Shown here: in pieces, positions 33,952 to 44,300 of the stretch
Numbering within the stretch: position 1 is the stretch's first letter
Layout: each line of letters opens with the position of its first letter
NCBI RefSeq assembly: GCF_913063425.1
Contig: NZ_CAJXYK010000031.1
Coordinates: forward strand, 1 to 64,000
DNA length: 64,000 bases
Origin: an uncultured Thiohalocapsa sp.
GTDB lineage: Bacteria > Pseudomonadota > Gammaproteobacteria > Chromatiales > Chromatiaceae
Direction: 5' to 3'
Program-made: the position numbers and the translations under genes
The notes under the pieces: model-generated
The model's input: the letters and a program-made list of their open reading frames with translations, nothing else
Database searches by the model: none
What the model was told of the DNA's origin: nothing

Positions 33952-34536
33952 TCAGGGTCGCAGGCCGCAGGCAGGTGACGCGCGCTGCCAGATCGCCTCC
34001 AGCCCCTGCATGGAGAAGGCCGGCTCCAGGGGCAGGCCGTTGATGTCCACCTTGGCCTGCGCGGCACGGCGCATGGCGTCCACCAGGTCGCGCAGCCCCG
34101 CCTGCTCGGCGCCGGTGGGCAGGGGCCGAAAGGTGACGCGGCGCTCGACCTCGGTTTCGACGATGGCGGCGGGGATCAGGGCCAGGGTGCGCGCGGCGGG
34201 TCCGTCCACGCTCAGCGCCGCCCGTGCCCCGAGCAGCTCCGGTTGGGTCAGCTCGGTGACGGCGATGACGTTGACCCGCAGCCGCGCCGTGGGCTCGTCG
34301 CGTGCGATGTTGATCAGCAGCAGCGGGTCCTGCGCGCCGGCGGTGTGGTCGTAGCCGCCGGTGGTGAGCTCGCAGGGCTCGGTGGGGTCGGTGGGGATGG
34401 CGGCGGACCAGGCGCCGATGTCGAAGCGCTCGCTGGCCATGGCCGCGGGCGGCAGGCAGAGTGCGGTCAGGAGCGGCAGGGCTGCGGTTGCGCTGGCTGC
34501 CTTCCGCAACGGGTGTGTCGGTGAGTGTATCGGCAA
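33952..34536 (-). CDS. Exported protein of unknown function
   Basis: I do not recognise the family. The 194-residue sequence begins with a signal peptide (LRKAASATAALPLLTALCLP then PAAMA, about 10-33). The mature part has a probable disulfide pair (C in PTEPCEL and C in SPACGL) and beta-rich segments (TARLRVNVIAVTELTQP, RAALSVDG, ERRVTFRPLP) with a C-terminal helix, which suggests a small periplasmic domain. The start is a TTG at 34536 with no clear ribosome site; an internal TTG at 34509 is possible. It follows no obvious operon partner. Confidence 0.65.
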   Translation of the reverse strand: MPIHSPTHPLRKAASATAALPLLTALCLPPAAMASERFDIGAWSAAIPTDPTEPCELTTGGYDHTAGAQDPLLLINIARDEPTARLRVNVIAVTELTQPELLGARAALSVDGPAARTLALIPAAIVETEVERRVTFRPLPTGAEQAGLRDLVDAMRRAAQAKVDINGLPLEPAFSMQGLEAIWQRASPACGLRP

Positions 34537-34707
34537 GGTTGGGCGTGGGTGTGGGCTTGTGAAGCCGGAAGCCTAGAGCAAAGCGCGTCGCTGAAGGAAG
34601 CTTGGGGGCGGGTTGGTCAGGTCCGTTTTGGGGAGGGGGCCAGGGGGAAGGGGCCGGGCGGTGGCGGGCTGTGGGCGGGGCTGTGGCAGCGATCGCCGGC
34701 CCCTGAG

Positions 34708-34740
34708 CATTCGGCGCGGGCATTGAGCCCGCGCCGAATG
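34708..34740. repeat. Perfect 14-bp stem hairpin
   Basis: CATTCGGCGCGGGC pairs exactly with GCCCGCGCCGAATG around ATTGA. It lies about 70 bases downstream of the aminotransferase stop and has no T-tract on either side, so it is either a REP-type element or a factor-independent pause site, not a canonical terminator. Confidence 0.8.
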
Positions 34741-34810
34741 CGGCCGACTGGAAGTCGGCGGCCCCAGGCGCGCGCGGAATGCGGCCGACTGGAAGTCGGC
34801 GGCCCCAGGC
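34736..34810. repeat. Two identical 34-bp direct repeats with inner palindrome
   Basis: Positions 34736-34769 and 34777-34810 are identical and each contains GCCGACTGGAAGTCGGC followed by GGCCCCAGGC. The second copy ends inside the stop codon of the aminotransferase gene. The core palindrome is shared with the copies at 26081-26138. Confidence 0.92.
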
Positions 34811-36201
34811 TAAAGCGTCTCGAGCCAGCGCGCCATGCGCTCGATGCCGGCCATGCTGTCGGCGCAGTGCTCGGCCAGGAAGCCGGGGTCGGCCACCGCG
34901 TCGTCGGCCAGCGCAGCGGCGCCTTCCAGCGCCCGGGCGCCGTCGAAGTTGACATAGGCCAAGCGCAGTGAGAGCTCAGACGGCGCGCGGCCGAAGTCGC
35001 TGCCCGGCAGCAGCGCGACGCCGGTGTCCTCCAGCAGGCGCTCGCACAGCAGCCGGGCGTCGTGGATGCCGCGGGCGGCGAGGCGCTCGCGGAACGCGCT
35101 CAGGTCCGGGAACAAATAAAATCCGCCCTCGGGGTCGTCCAGGTCGCAGCCGGCGGCGCGCAGCCGGGCGGCGATGGCGGGGCCGATCTGGCGCAGCACC
35201 CGGCGCGAGCGGGCAAGGTAGTCCGCCATGTCCGGCCCGCCGCTGAAGGCCGTGATGGCCGCGTGCTGGATGGGGGCGCTGACGCTGGTGTAGCTCTCGC
35301 TCGCCACCACGGCCATGGCGTCCAGCACACCGCGGAGCTGCGGCGGGAAGGTGAAAGTGCCGAGCCGCCAGCCGCCGGCGCCGGCCCATTTGCTCAAGCC
35401 CCCGGAGATGATGGTCCCTTCCGGATACCAGCGGGCGATGGACGCATGCCGGCCCTGGTGATGCACTTCGCCGTAGATCTCGTCGGAGAGCACCACCAGG
35501 CCGTAGCGGCGGGCGACGCGGGCCAGTGCCTGAAGCTGATCCGCGCTGTAGGTGACGCCCAGCGGGTTGGAGGGGTAGTTCAGAATCAGGATGCGCGGGC
35601 GGTCCGGGTCTTCACGGCAGACGGCGTCCAGGGCCGCGGGCGTCAGGCGCCAGCCGTCGGCGCGGCGGGTATCGATCCAGCGGTGCTGGCGCCCGGCGAT
35701 GGCTGCCTGCGGCGCGTAGGACACCCAGCTGGGAGAAGGCACCAGCAGGTCGCCATAGAAGCAGAGCTGGAGGATGAACAGGAGCTCCTTGGAGCCGGGG
35801 CCGATGAGCACGTCGTCGGCGCTGCGCTCGATGCCCTGGGCGCGGTGGTGGTAGGCCGCCACGGCCTCCCGCAGCGCATCGAGCCCGCGCACCGGCAGAT
35901 AGTCCTTTTGCTGCGCATTGGCCTTGAGGGCCTCCACCACCGTGGGCGGCACCGGAAAGGGCGATTGGCCGAGGCCCATGCGGAACACCTTGCGGCCCTG
36001 GCGCTCCAGGCGGGCGCTGCGCTCGTTGATGGCGAGGGTGGAGGACTGGGACAGACCGCGGACGTTCAGGCTGATGTGCACATGGGGCCGGACGGGGAGG
36101 TCCTGCGGGTCCGGTTCCTGGGCGGGCGCTGGGGGGGGTTGGTGCAGGGCGGCTTGGCGACTGGCGATGTCTTCGACGACTTCGAGCGGGACGGCGCTCA
36201 T
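34810..36201 (-). CDS. Class I/II PLP-dependent aminotransferase
   Basis: A 463-residue fold-type I aminotransferase. The PLP-binding lysine is in SGGLSKWAGAGGWRLG. The N-P-L motif of the substrate-binding loop (ILNYPSNPLGVTYS), the conserved Asp/Tyr segment (LSDEIYGEVHH) and the C-terminal Arg region (LSLRLAYVNFD) are all present. The substrate cannot be told from the sequence; aspartate/aromatic-type enzymes are nearest. An N-terminal extension of about 50 residues is Pro-rich and of unknown use. The ATG at 36201 has GAGGA about 8 bases upstream. It stands alone. Confidence 0.92.
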   Translation of the reverse strand: MSAVPLEVVEDIASRQAALHQPPPAPAQEPDPQDLPVRPHVHISLNVRGLSQSSTLAINERSARLERQGRKVFRMGLGQSPFPVPPTVVEALKANAQQKDYLPVRGLDALREAVAAYHHRAQGIERSADDVLIGPGSKELLFILQLCFYGDLLVPSPSWVSYAPQAAIAGRQHRWIDTRRADGWRLTPAALDAVCREDPDRPRILILNYPSNPLGVTYSADQLQALARVARRYGLVVLSDEIYGEVHHQGRHASIARWYPEGTIISGGLSKWAGAGGWRLGTFTFPPQLRGVLDAMAVVASESYTSVSAPIQHAAITAFSGGPDMADYLARSRRVLRQIGPAIAARLRAAGCDLDDPEGGFYLFPDLSAFRERLAARGIHDARLLCERLLEDTGVALLPGSDFGRAPSELSLRLAYVNFDGARALEGAAALADDAVADPGFLAEHCADSMAGIERMARWLETL

Positions 36202-36726
36202 TTGTGGGTGTCCTCGTGGTCTTATGGCGCTGCTGGGCGACGGCGGTTGGCTGGGTCCGGCGACTGGCGGGCTGAAGCTCGAACGGCGGGTGGCGGCCTT
36301 GACCTGTCAGGGCTGATCCGGCCGATTAGGGTTTTCCCTAGAAACCCAAGCAAAGATCATGCCTTGAAGATGCCGCACGGTACCCATCAGCCTGTCCGGA
36401 GTCATTGATTCTGCGGCCTGAGGCGCATCCGCGCGGTGCTGGGTGGACAATCCGTCGTTGCGGTGCGACACAAGGTGCAGCGGCGCTGCACCGGCTCAGT
36501 GCGCGGCGACGATTCGGGTTTGAAATCTGCGCCGGATCGGCGCATGGCCATGGCATGGGTGGAGCCGCGACGCCTGCGGCATCATGCATGCCGCAGGCGC
36601 CGACACGCGCGCTTAAGCGACCCGGGTGCAGACCACCGATTAAGACACACAGGCTCAGGCGCCGCCCGCACGCCGCCGGCTGCGATGGGCGCCTGGGCCA
36701 CAATCAGCCATGGAGACCGACCGCCC
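36202..36726. other. Divergent intergenic region, 525 bases
   Basis: It lies between the aminotransferase (minus) and the molybdopterin-binding gene (plus). No coding frame is convincing. A stretch near 36326-36345 reads TTAGGGTTTTCCCTAGAAAC and contains an imperfect palindrome in a locally AT-richer context, a plausible promoter or operator area. Nothing else is visible. Confidence 0.4.
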
Positions 36727-37503
36727 ATGAGTACGGGCAAAGACGCCGGCCGCCGCTTCGGGCTCATCGTCGTTGCTGACGAGGTCCTCACCGGCAGCCG
36801 CACCGACAAGCACCTGCCGGCGTTCCGTGAGCTGCTGCACGCCCGCGGGCATGGCCTCGCCTGGTGCTGGATACTGCCCGACGACCCCCAGGTGCTGAGC
36901 CGCCAGCTGGCGGCGTCCATGGCCGAGCGCCTGCCCGTATTCTGCTGCGGCGGCATCGGTGCGACGCCGGATGACCACACCCGCGCCTGCGCGGCGGTGG
37001 CCGCCGGTGTGGCCCTTGAGCGCCATCCCGAGGCGCTTGCGCTGATTGAGGCGCGCTTCGGGCCAGAGGCCTATCCGCACCGGGTGCTGATGGCGGACCT
37101 GCCCGCGGGGGCGCGGCTCATCCCGAATCCCGTGAGCCGCATCCCGGGGTTCTCGGTGGGTGAGCACTGGTTCCTGCCGGGCTTCCCGCGCATGGCCTGG
37201 CCCATGGCGGAATGGGTGCTGGACCAACACTATCCGGCGGCAGCGCCCCCGCGCGAGGACGCGGTGGCGGTGCGCAACACGCCCGAGAGCCGACTGGTGC
37301 CGCTGATGCGCGCCCTGGAGGGCCGGCATCAGGGCCTCAAGCTCTTCAGCCTGCCGCACATGGGCGATGACCCGGCGGACCGCTGGGTGCTGCTCGGGTT
37401 TCGCGGCCAGGGTGACCTGGATGCGGCGATGGCGGCGCTGCGGCGGGCGCTGGAGGCTGAAGGACTTGCGTTCGGGCCGCCGCCTGGGCACCCGGAGGAC
37501 TGA
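36727..37503 (+). CDS. Molybdopterin-binding (MoCF/CinA N-terminal-like) protein
   Basis: A 258-residue protein of the MoaB/Mog-like domain used in CinA and in competence/damage-inducible proteins. The nucleotide/cofactor motif CCGGIGATPDDHT (GGxGxTxxD) lies near residues 75-87, preceded by LIVVADEVLTGSRTDKHLP. The C-terminal deamidase domain of full CinA is absent, so it is a stand-alone molybdopterin-binding protein of unknown partner. The ATG at 36727 begins the canonical N-terminal strand; longer frames upstream are not supported. It is followed after 240 bases by the KefF/KefC pair, with no sign of co-transcription. Confidence 0.86.
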   Translation: MSTGKDAGRRFGLIVVADEVLTGSRTDKHLPAFRELLHARGHGLAWCWILPDDPQVLSRQLAASMAERLPVFCCGGIGATPDDHTRACAAVAAGVALERHPEALALIEARFGPEAYPHRVLMADLPAGARLIPNPVSRIPGFSVGEHWFLPGFPRMAWPMAEWVLDQHYPAAAPPREDAVAVRNTPESRLVPLMRALEGRHQGLKLFSLPHMGDDPADRWVLLGFRGQGDLDAAMAALRRALEAEGLAFGPPPGHPED

Positions 37504-37743
37504 TGCACCACCTGAGCGCGAGCCTATGACCTCAGCGCCCCCGGCGGGAAGAGACTCGCGCGACGACGCGACGACGCAACGTCTGGACCTGCCCGGAGAT
37601 GCAAGCGACGGCAGGCATGCATGGATCGACTCGTCGCCGGTGTCCATTCGCGCTGCGCGCCGGCAGTCGCTCGGTGAGCACCGCGCTGGCCTGTGGGACC
37701 TGCTGGTTAGAATGCCGATCATCGTCGCTCGCCGAGAATCAGC

Positions 37744-38427
37744 ATGTCCAAGCATCCACCGACCCCGGTCGCGGCCCGGAAGGCGGTCTCCGCCCCGGCG
37801 CGCCGCATCCTGGTGCTCTTCGCCCATCCGTCGCTCCCGCGCTCCGAGGCCAACGCGCCCATGCTCGCCGCGGCGCGGGGGCTCGACGGCGTCACCTGCG
37901 TTGATCTTTACGCTGAGTACCCCGCCTTCGAGATCGACATCGACCGCGAGCAGGCGCGCCTGCTGGCCCACGACGTGGTCTGCTTCCAGCATCCACTGTA
38001 CTGGTACTCGACGCCCGCCATCCTGAAGGAGTGGCAGGACCTGGTGCTGGAGCACGGCTTCGCCTACGGCGCCGGCGGCACGGCGCTCAGGGGCAAGCTC
38101 TTCTTCTGCGCCTGCTCCGCCGGCGGACCGGAGGCGGCTTACTGCGCCGCGGGCTACAACCATTTCAGCATCCGCGAGCTGCTCCAGCCCCTGGAGCAGA
38201 CGGCTTACCTCTGCGGCATGAGCTATCTGCCGCCCTTTGCGCTCTTCGGTGCCCGCACCGCGGTGCAGGAGGGGCGCATCGATGCCCATGTGGCGGACTG
38301 GGTACGGCTGCTGACGGCACTGCGGGACGGCCGGCTCGACATCGCCGCCGCCGCCGACCTGCCGCGGCTGAATCAGGATCTGGACCGGCTCATCGCGTCG
38401 CCGGCAACGGGGGAGCCGGGCGCATGA
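37744..38427 (+). CDS. kefF: KefF-type NAD(P)H oxidoreductase, ancillary to KefC
   Basis: Flavodoxin-like quinone reductase of 227 residues that acts as the soluble activator of the KefB/KefC potassium efflux system. The FMN fold is visible: ILVLFAHPSLPRSEAN, then FQHPLYWYSTPAILKEWQD (about 82-100) and a glycine-rich loop (AYGAGGTALRGK). Its TGA overlaps the ATG of the antiporter gene by four bases (ATGA at 38424-38427), so the two are translationally coupled, as expected for kefFC or kefGB. The residues before the first beta strand (about 1-20) are an unconserved extension. Confidence 0.9.
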   Translation: MSKHPPTPVAARKAVSAPARRILVLFAHPSLPRSEANAPMLAAARGLDGVTCVDLYAEYPAFEIDIDREQARLLAHDVVCFQHPLYWYSTPAILKEWQDLVLEHGFAYGAGGTALRGKLFFCACSAGGPEAAYCAAGYNHFSIRELLQPLEQTAYLCGMSYLPPFALFGARTAVQEGRIDAHVADWVRLLTALRDGRLDIAAAADLPRLNQDLDRLIASPATGEPGA

Positions 38428-40358
38428 GCGGGGTGCTGTATCAGGTGTTCGTGTACCTCTGCGCCGCCGTGGTGGCGGTGCCGGTGGCCAAGCGCCTGGG
38501 CCTGGGCTCGGTGCTCGGCTATCTCATCGCCGGCATTGCCATCGGCCCGGTGTTCGGCATCGTCGGTGCCGAGACGGAGCAGCTCCAGCACTTCGCGGAG
38601 TTCGGCGTGGTGCTGATGCTGTTCCTGGTGGGCCTGGAGCTGAAGCCGCAGCTCCTGTGGCAGATGCGCGCGCGGCTGCTGGGCCTGGGGGGGCTCCAGG
38701 TGCTGGCCACCGCGGCGGCCATCGCGGCGCTCGGCTGGGTGCTGTTGCCGCACTGGCAGTCGGCGGTGGCGACGGGGCTGCTGCTGGCCCTGTCGTCCAC
38801 GGCCATCGTGCTGCAGACGCTCTCTGAGAAGGGGCTGATGGCCACCGACGGCGGTCGCGCCGGCTTCTCGGTGCTCTTGTTCCAGGACATCGCCGTGATC
38901 CCGATGCTGGCGCTGATCCCGGTGCTGGCGGTGCCGGAGATCGCAGACCTGGTGCAGCATGCGGCGGGTCACGCTGCGCCGGCTGAGCCTGTTGCGCAGG
39001 CGGGCCACGGCGAGGGCATGAGCCTGGTGGCGGGCCTCTCCGGCTGGTCCTACGCGGGGGTGGTGCTGGGGGCCGTGGCGGCGGTGGTGCTGGGTGGGCA
39101 CTTTCTCACCCGGCCGCTGTTCCGGCTCATCGCCAGCTCGCACCTGCGCGAGACCTTCACCGCCGCCGCGCTGCTGCTGGTGGTCGGCATCGCGCTGCTG
39201 ATGACGCTGGTGGACCTGTCGCCCGCGCTCGGGACCTTCCTGGCCGGCGTGGTGCTGGCGGACAGCGAGTTCCGGCACGAGCTGGAATCCGACATCGAGC
39301 CGTTCAAGGGCCTTCTGCTGGGGCTCTTCTTCATCACCGTGGGCGCGGGCATCGACTTCGGCGTGCTGTTCGGGCAGCTCTTCACGGTGCTGGCGCTCAC
39401 CCTGGGCGTCATGGCCGTCAAGGGCGGCATTCTGTTCGGCCTCGGCCGGCTCTTCCGCCTGCGCGCGGCGGACCAATGGCTGTTCACGCTGTCGTTGGCG
39501 CAGGCCGGGGAGTTCGGCTTCGTGCTGCTCGCCTTCTCCACCCAGAACGCCGTGATCGCGCCGGAGCTCGGCAAGCTGCTGTCGCTGGTGATCGCGTTGT
39601 CGATGCTGCTGACGCCGGTGCTCTTCATCGGCTATGACCGCCTGGTGCTGCCGCGACTGCGCAGCGCCCCGGACCAGCCGCCGGACACCATCGACGAGCA
39701 GGGCACCGTCATCATCGCCGGCGTCGGGCGCTTTGGGCAGGTGGTGAACCGGCTGCTCATGGCCGCCGGCGTGCGCACCGTGGTGCTGGACCACGAGGCG
39801 ACCACGGTGGAGCGCATGCGCCGCATCGGCATCCGCAGCTTCTTCGGCGATGCCTCCCGGCCGGACCTGCTGCGCGCCGCCGGCATCGAGCAGGCGGCGG
39901 CCTTCGTCGTCGCCATCGACGACCGCGACCGTGCCGTGCAGCTGGTGGAGTACGTCAAGCGCGAGCACCCCGGGCTCCATGTCATCGCCCGTGCTTTCGA
40001 CGTGGACCACCTGTACCTGCTGCGCACCGCCGGTGCCGACATGGCCGTCCGGGAGGTCTTCGACGCCTCACTCGAGGCCGGCGCTGCCACCCTGCGTGCC
40101 CTGGGCCAGCATCCCTTCGAGGTGGAAAAGATCAGGCGCGCCTTCCGCCGCCACGACCTGGACACGCTCGAAGAGCTCTACGAGCTGTGGGACCGTGACC
40201 TGGACTTCGCCAAAAACCGCGCCCTGCTGGAGCGGGTGCGCGCCCGCACCGCCGCGGAGCTGGAGATCACCGCCGCCGACCGCACCCGCCTGCACGACCG
40301 CAGCGAGCGCGGCTGGACGCCGCCGCCGAAGGGCTATACGACGGAGCTCGATGTCTGA
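38424..40358 (+). CDS. kefC: Glutathione-regulated K+/H+ antiporter KefC-like
   Basis: A 644-residue inner-membrane monovalent cation:proton antiporter-2 protein that protects cells from electrophiles by K+ efflux and cytoplasmic acidification. The N-terminal half has about 12 membrane segments with LSSTAIVLQTL and LFQDIAVIPMLALIP. A cytoplasmic RCK_N domain begins at GTVIIAGVGRFGQVVNRLL, with the NAD(H)-type Rossmann GxGxxG motif, and runs to about residue 550. An alpha-helical tail follows. Compared with short KefC proteins it has a His/Gly-rich loop (QHAAGHAAPAEPVAQAGHGE). KefB cannot be excluded by sequence alone. Confidence 0.92.
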   Translation: MSGVLYQVFVYLCAAVVAVPVAKRLGLGSVLGYLIAGIAIGPVFGIVGAETEQLQHFAEFGVVLMLFLVGLELKPQLLWQMRARLLGLGGLQVLATAAAIAALGWVLLPHWQSAVATGLLLALSSTAIVLQTLSEKGLMATDGGRAGFSVLLFQDIAVIPMLALIPVLAVPEIADLVQHAAGHAAPAEPVAQAGHGEGMSLVAGLSGWSYAGVVLGAVAAVVLGGHFLTRPLFRLIASSHLRETFTAAALLLVVGIALLMTLVDLSPALGTFLAGVVLADSEFRHELESDIEPFKGLLLGLFFITVGAGIDFGVLFGQLFTVLALTLGVMAVKGGILFGLGRLFRLRAADQWLFTLSLAQAGEFGFVLLAFSTQNAVIAPELGKLLSLVIALSMLLTPVLFIGYDRLVLPRLRSAPDQPPDTIDEQGTVIIAGVGRFGQVVNRLLMAAGVRTVVLDHEATTVERMRRIGIRSFFGDASRPDLLRAAGIEQAAAFVVAIDDRDRAVQLVEYVKREHPGLHVIARAFDVDHLYLLRTAGADMAVREVFDASLEAGAATLRALGQHPFEVEKIRRAFRRHDLDTLEELYELWDRDLDFAKNRALLERVRARTAAELEITAADRTRLHDRSERGWTPPPKGYTTELDV

Positions 40359-40543
40359 GCGAGGCTGTGTCTTTTCGGCTGCACATGCTTCTCTGCTTGT
40401 GGACGAGATGTGTGCATCCTTATCGAAAGGGTCATTATGGTGCATGGAACGGGGATGCGCGCCCATCCGTGGGGCCCAGGCGTCGTCCAGCCGGCAGGCG
40501 ACACCTGGTGCGCAGCTTCATACCCCACGGCACCTCCATCGCC

Positions 40544-41041
40544 TCAGCGCATGCCCTGCGTTGCGGAGCGCAGCAGCACGTCCGGCTCGATCTCGCCGCT
40601 CCAGCGATATGGAATCGGCACCACGCCGGCGACGGTGACAGTGCCGGCAATGCGATAGCCGATGGGCTCCCGCCGGAACGCCAGCGTCGGCAGCAGGCCA
40701 AGCGCCTTGGCGGCATCGGCGACCACGGTCACCTCCACCGGCGCCTCGCCGAAGGCCGGGATCTGCTTGTCCAGCGCACCGCCGCCCTCGGCGATCTGCG
40801 TGCCCTCCAGCGACAGCTTGTAGGTCATGGCCTTGATGGGGAGCATGCGGTCGTTCGGGTTCTTCAGGTTCAGCCCGACCCGCAGCGTCTGCTGCTCCAG
40901 CCCGATACGCTCCGGCTTGATGGAACTGAGCTGTACCTCGGGCGCCTGCCAGCTCTGCGTCAGGCTGGCGCAGGCGGTCAGCAGCAGGGCGGCGACGACG
41001 GCGGCGAGGGCGGGCGGGGTCAGGCGGTTCATGGCGGCCAT
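40544..41041 (-). CDS. LEA14/WHy-domain lipoprotein
   Basis: A 165-residue outer- or inner-membrane lipoprotein. A signal peptide ends with a lipobox (LLLTACASL), and the mature part is a water-stress/hypersensitive-response (LEA14-type) beta-sandwich: VQLSSIKPERIGLEQQTLRV, then LNLKNPNDRMLPIKAMTYKL with the typical NPN. Such proteins bind unknown ligands and are often linked to stress tolerance. I chose the ATG at 41041; the open frame reaches to 41548 but has no supported sequence there. The divergent 41042-41375 region holds the helicase promoter and a 13-bp tandem repeat. Confidence 0.88.
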   Translation of the reverse strand: MAAMNRLTPPALAAVVAALLLTACASLTQSWQAPEVQLSSIKPERIGLEQQTLRVGLNLKNPNDRMLPIKAMTYKLSLEGTQIAEGGGALDKQIPAFGEAPVEVTVVADAAKALGLLPTLAFRREPIGYRIAGTVTVAGVVPIPYRWSGEIEPDVLLRSATQGMR

Positions 41042-41102
41042 GGCGGGGCGGGCTCCGTATATATCGGCGCAGGGGCGCGCGCCGCTGCATTCTAGGCCGG
41101 CC

Positions 41103-41141
41103 GTGGCGATGTGGCGGGGCGATGTGGCGGGGCGATGTGGG
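41103..41141. repeat. 13-bp tandem repeat in the lipoprotein-helicase gap
   Basis: GTGGCGGGGCGAT is repeated two full times plus partial copies. The surrounding 41042-41375 gap carries no gene. Confidence 0.85.
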
Positions 41142-41375
41142 ACATCCTTACCGGCGCAACTCTGCAATGGGGGCGCCCGCGGGCTCGGCTGCGCGCGCCG
41201 TCGGCGCACGGCAGCCGATGGAGCCTGTGCGGGGCGGCCGCCGTAGACCAGCTTTGGTCCGCACAGACTGCGCGCCGGGCGGGGCATTGCGTCACAGCAC
41301 CGATGCGTGAACCATATGCCATCCACAGCAGCGCACCGGCGTGCGCACCGTGCCGCAGCCGAGCCGGGAGCCACG

Positions 41376-44300
41376 ATGACCCAGACCACCCCAACCCAGG
41401 CCGATTTCCTGTTCGACAGCGATGAGCTGCACGCGTTGGCAGGGGAAGCGCTGCTGCGGCGCGCCCTGCGCCATGCGCAGGACAAGCGGGTGGTACGGGT
41501 GGCGCTGCTTGCGGGCCAGCTGGACGCAGAGGTGGAGGACGAGGACACGGAGGAGCACCTGGCGCTGAGCCTGGGTTACGACGTCGACGGCAACCTCTGG
41601 TATTCCTGCGACTGTGCGTCGGACCCCGAGCGGTATCCGGACGCTCACGGTCAGGACGGCAGCCCCTGTGTCCACTCGCTGGCCGCGCTGCTCGCCTTCG
41701 GCACCGCGGAACAGGAAGAAACCTCGTTGGGCGATGCCATCGCCGCCGCCATCGACGAGCGGGTCAAGCGCGGTCGCACAGAGGTGAGGGTCGAGCCGCT
41801 GGCCGGGGAGACAGACGACGACGCTGCGCCGCCGTGGTTCGGTACCTGGCGTGCCCGCTCCATCGGCAACGACACCGGTCCCTTCCAGTCCAGCTGGCAG
41901 GTGCAGATCCGCTCGCTGACCGAGCGGGCCAACCACTGCACCTGCCCAGACTTTGCCACCAACCAGCTCGGCACCTGCAAGCACATCGAGGCCGTGCTGC
42001 ACCGCATCGGCAAGCGCAAGGACTACAAGCAGATCGGCGCCCAGCCGGCGCCCCGGCCCTATGTGTACCTTGACTGGCAGCGCGACGACGCCCCCCGCAT
42101 CCGGCTCCACCGCTGCAAAGAGATCCCGGCCGATCTCGCACCGGAGCTGGAGCGGTGGTTCGATGCCGCCGGCGCCTTCCGCGGCCGGCTGCCGGACGAG
42201 CTTCTTGCCTTCGCCGAGCGCCATGGCGGCGGCGAGCTCCTGATCGGCGACGATGCGCTGGGCTTCGCCCGCCGCCTTGCCGATGACGCCGCCTGCGAGC
42301 TGCGCGCACGGGATATCGGCCAGCGCATCCGCGACGGCGGCGGCCGGCTGCCGGAGATTCGCGCCCGGCTCTACCCCTATCAGGTGGACGGCGTCGCCTT
42401 CCTCGCCGGGCGCGGCCGAGCGTTGTTGGCGGACGACATGGGCCTGGGCAAGACCCTGCAGGCCATCGCCGCCGCCTACTGGCTGCACCGCAACGACAAC
42501 GTGGAGCGCGTGCTGATCGTCTGCCCGGCGTCGCTCAAGCTCCAATGGGTGCGGGAGATCGAGCGCTTCACCGGCGCCGACGCGCATCTGGTGCAGGGCC
42601 GGCTCGACGAGCGCGCCGTGCAATACCGCAAGGGCAGGGGCTTCTACGTCATCAACTACGAACTGGTGCTGCGGGATCTCAGCGTCATCAACGAGACCCT
42701 GGCGCCGGACCTGCTGATCCTGGACGAGGCCCAGCGCATCAAGAATTGGCGCACCAAGATCGCCACCGCCATCAAACGCATCCCGTCGCGCTATGCATTC
42801 GTGCTCAGCGGTACACCGCTGGAGAACCGGCTGGAGGATCTCTACAGCTTGATGCAGGTAGTGGATTCGCGGGTGCTGGGGCCGCTCTGGCGCTATATGG
42901 CGGACTTCCATATCACCGACGAGCGCGGCAAGGTGCTCGGCTATCGCAACCTCTCGGAGCTGCGCCGCAGGCTGGCACCGGTGATGCTGCGTCGCGACCG
43001 CGCCCTGGTGCGTGACCAGCTGCCGGACCGCATCGAGCAGCGCCGCGACCTGCCCCTGTCGCCGAAGCAGGCGGAGATCCACGACGACGCCCTCAACGCC
43101 GCCGCGATGCTGGCGCAGATCAGCAAGCGCCGTCCCCTGACACCATCCGAGCAGAATCGCATGATGGCGGCGCTGCAGAAGGCCCGCATGGCCTGCAATG
43201 CCGCGGGCCTCGTGGACAAGGAGACCCGGGGCTCACCGAAGCTCGACGAGCTGGCGAGCATTCTGGAGGAGGGCTGTCAGCTCGCGGGCCAAAAGGCGGT
43301 GGTGTTCTCTCAATGGGCACAGATGGGCGAGATGGTGGAAGAGCGCGTGCGGCACATGGGCCTCGGCTGCGTTCGCCTGCACGGCGGCGTCCCCAGCACC
43401 AAGCGCGGCGAGTTGTTGGATCGGTTCCACAACGACGACGCCTGCCAGGTCTTCATCTCCACCGACGCCGGCGGCACCGGGCTCAACCTCCAGTGCGCCT
43501 CCCTGCTGGTGAACCTGGACATTCCGTGGAACCCGGCCGTGCTGGATCAACGTGTCGCCCGCATCCATCGGCTCGGCCAGCGCAGCAAGGTGCAGGTCGT
43601 CCATTTGGTGGCGGAGGACGGCTACGAGGCACAGGTGCTCGGGCTGGTGCAGGGCAAGCGCGACCTGTTCGACAACGTGGTGGATGCCGACGCCGAAACC
43701 GACGTGGTCGCCACGTCCAAGAAGCTCGCGGAGTTGCTGGCCGAGGATCTGGCGGGCAAGGATGCGCTGGGCGAAGTGCCACGGGACAGGCCGACGGATG
43801 ACGCCGCGCAGGAGGAGACCCCGGCCGCCGGCCCCGCCGCGGCAGCGCCGACATCGGCACCCGCCGACACCGCCGGCGCCGACACCGCAACGGGCGATGA
43901 GGTTCGTCGCTGCATCGAGATCCTGCAACGCGACTTCGCCAGCCGAGTCACCCGCATCCTCGGCGCCCGCGGCGGCCTGCTCGTCGTGCTTGATCAGGTG
44001 GACGATGGCGACGACAGCCGCGTCGCCGGCATCTCGGAGCGCGTGCCCATCGCGCTCATCGACGCCCGCACCCTGCGCGGGCTGGAGCGCCTCGGCGCTG
44101 CCTCGCCCGCCTACGGCGCCGAAGCCCTCTACCAGGCACCGACAGACCCGCAACCGGCAACCGCTGCGGAGCCCAAGCTCATGCAACGCGCAAGGCAGCA
44201 GCTCGAGGCCGCCGAGGTTCTGCTGCAACAGGCCTGCTCAGCACCGGCTGCCGAGATGCTGCTCGGCGCCGCTCTGAACGCGGCGGCGCTGCGCACCGGC

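Noticed and set aside
34708-34740. Intrinsic terminator of the aminotransferase gene
   Set aside because: The hairpin is strong but no T-tract follows on either strand, so it is listed as a repeat.
26086-34810. CRISPR-like array from the GACTGAAGTC repeats
   Set aside because: Only two copies occur at each site, with 7-base or no spacers, so they are dispersed palindromes rather than an array.
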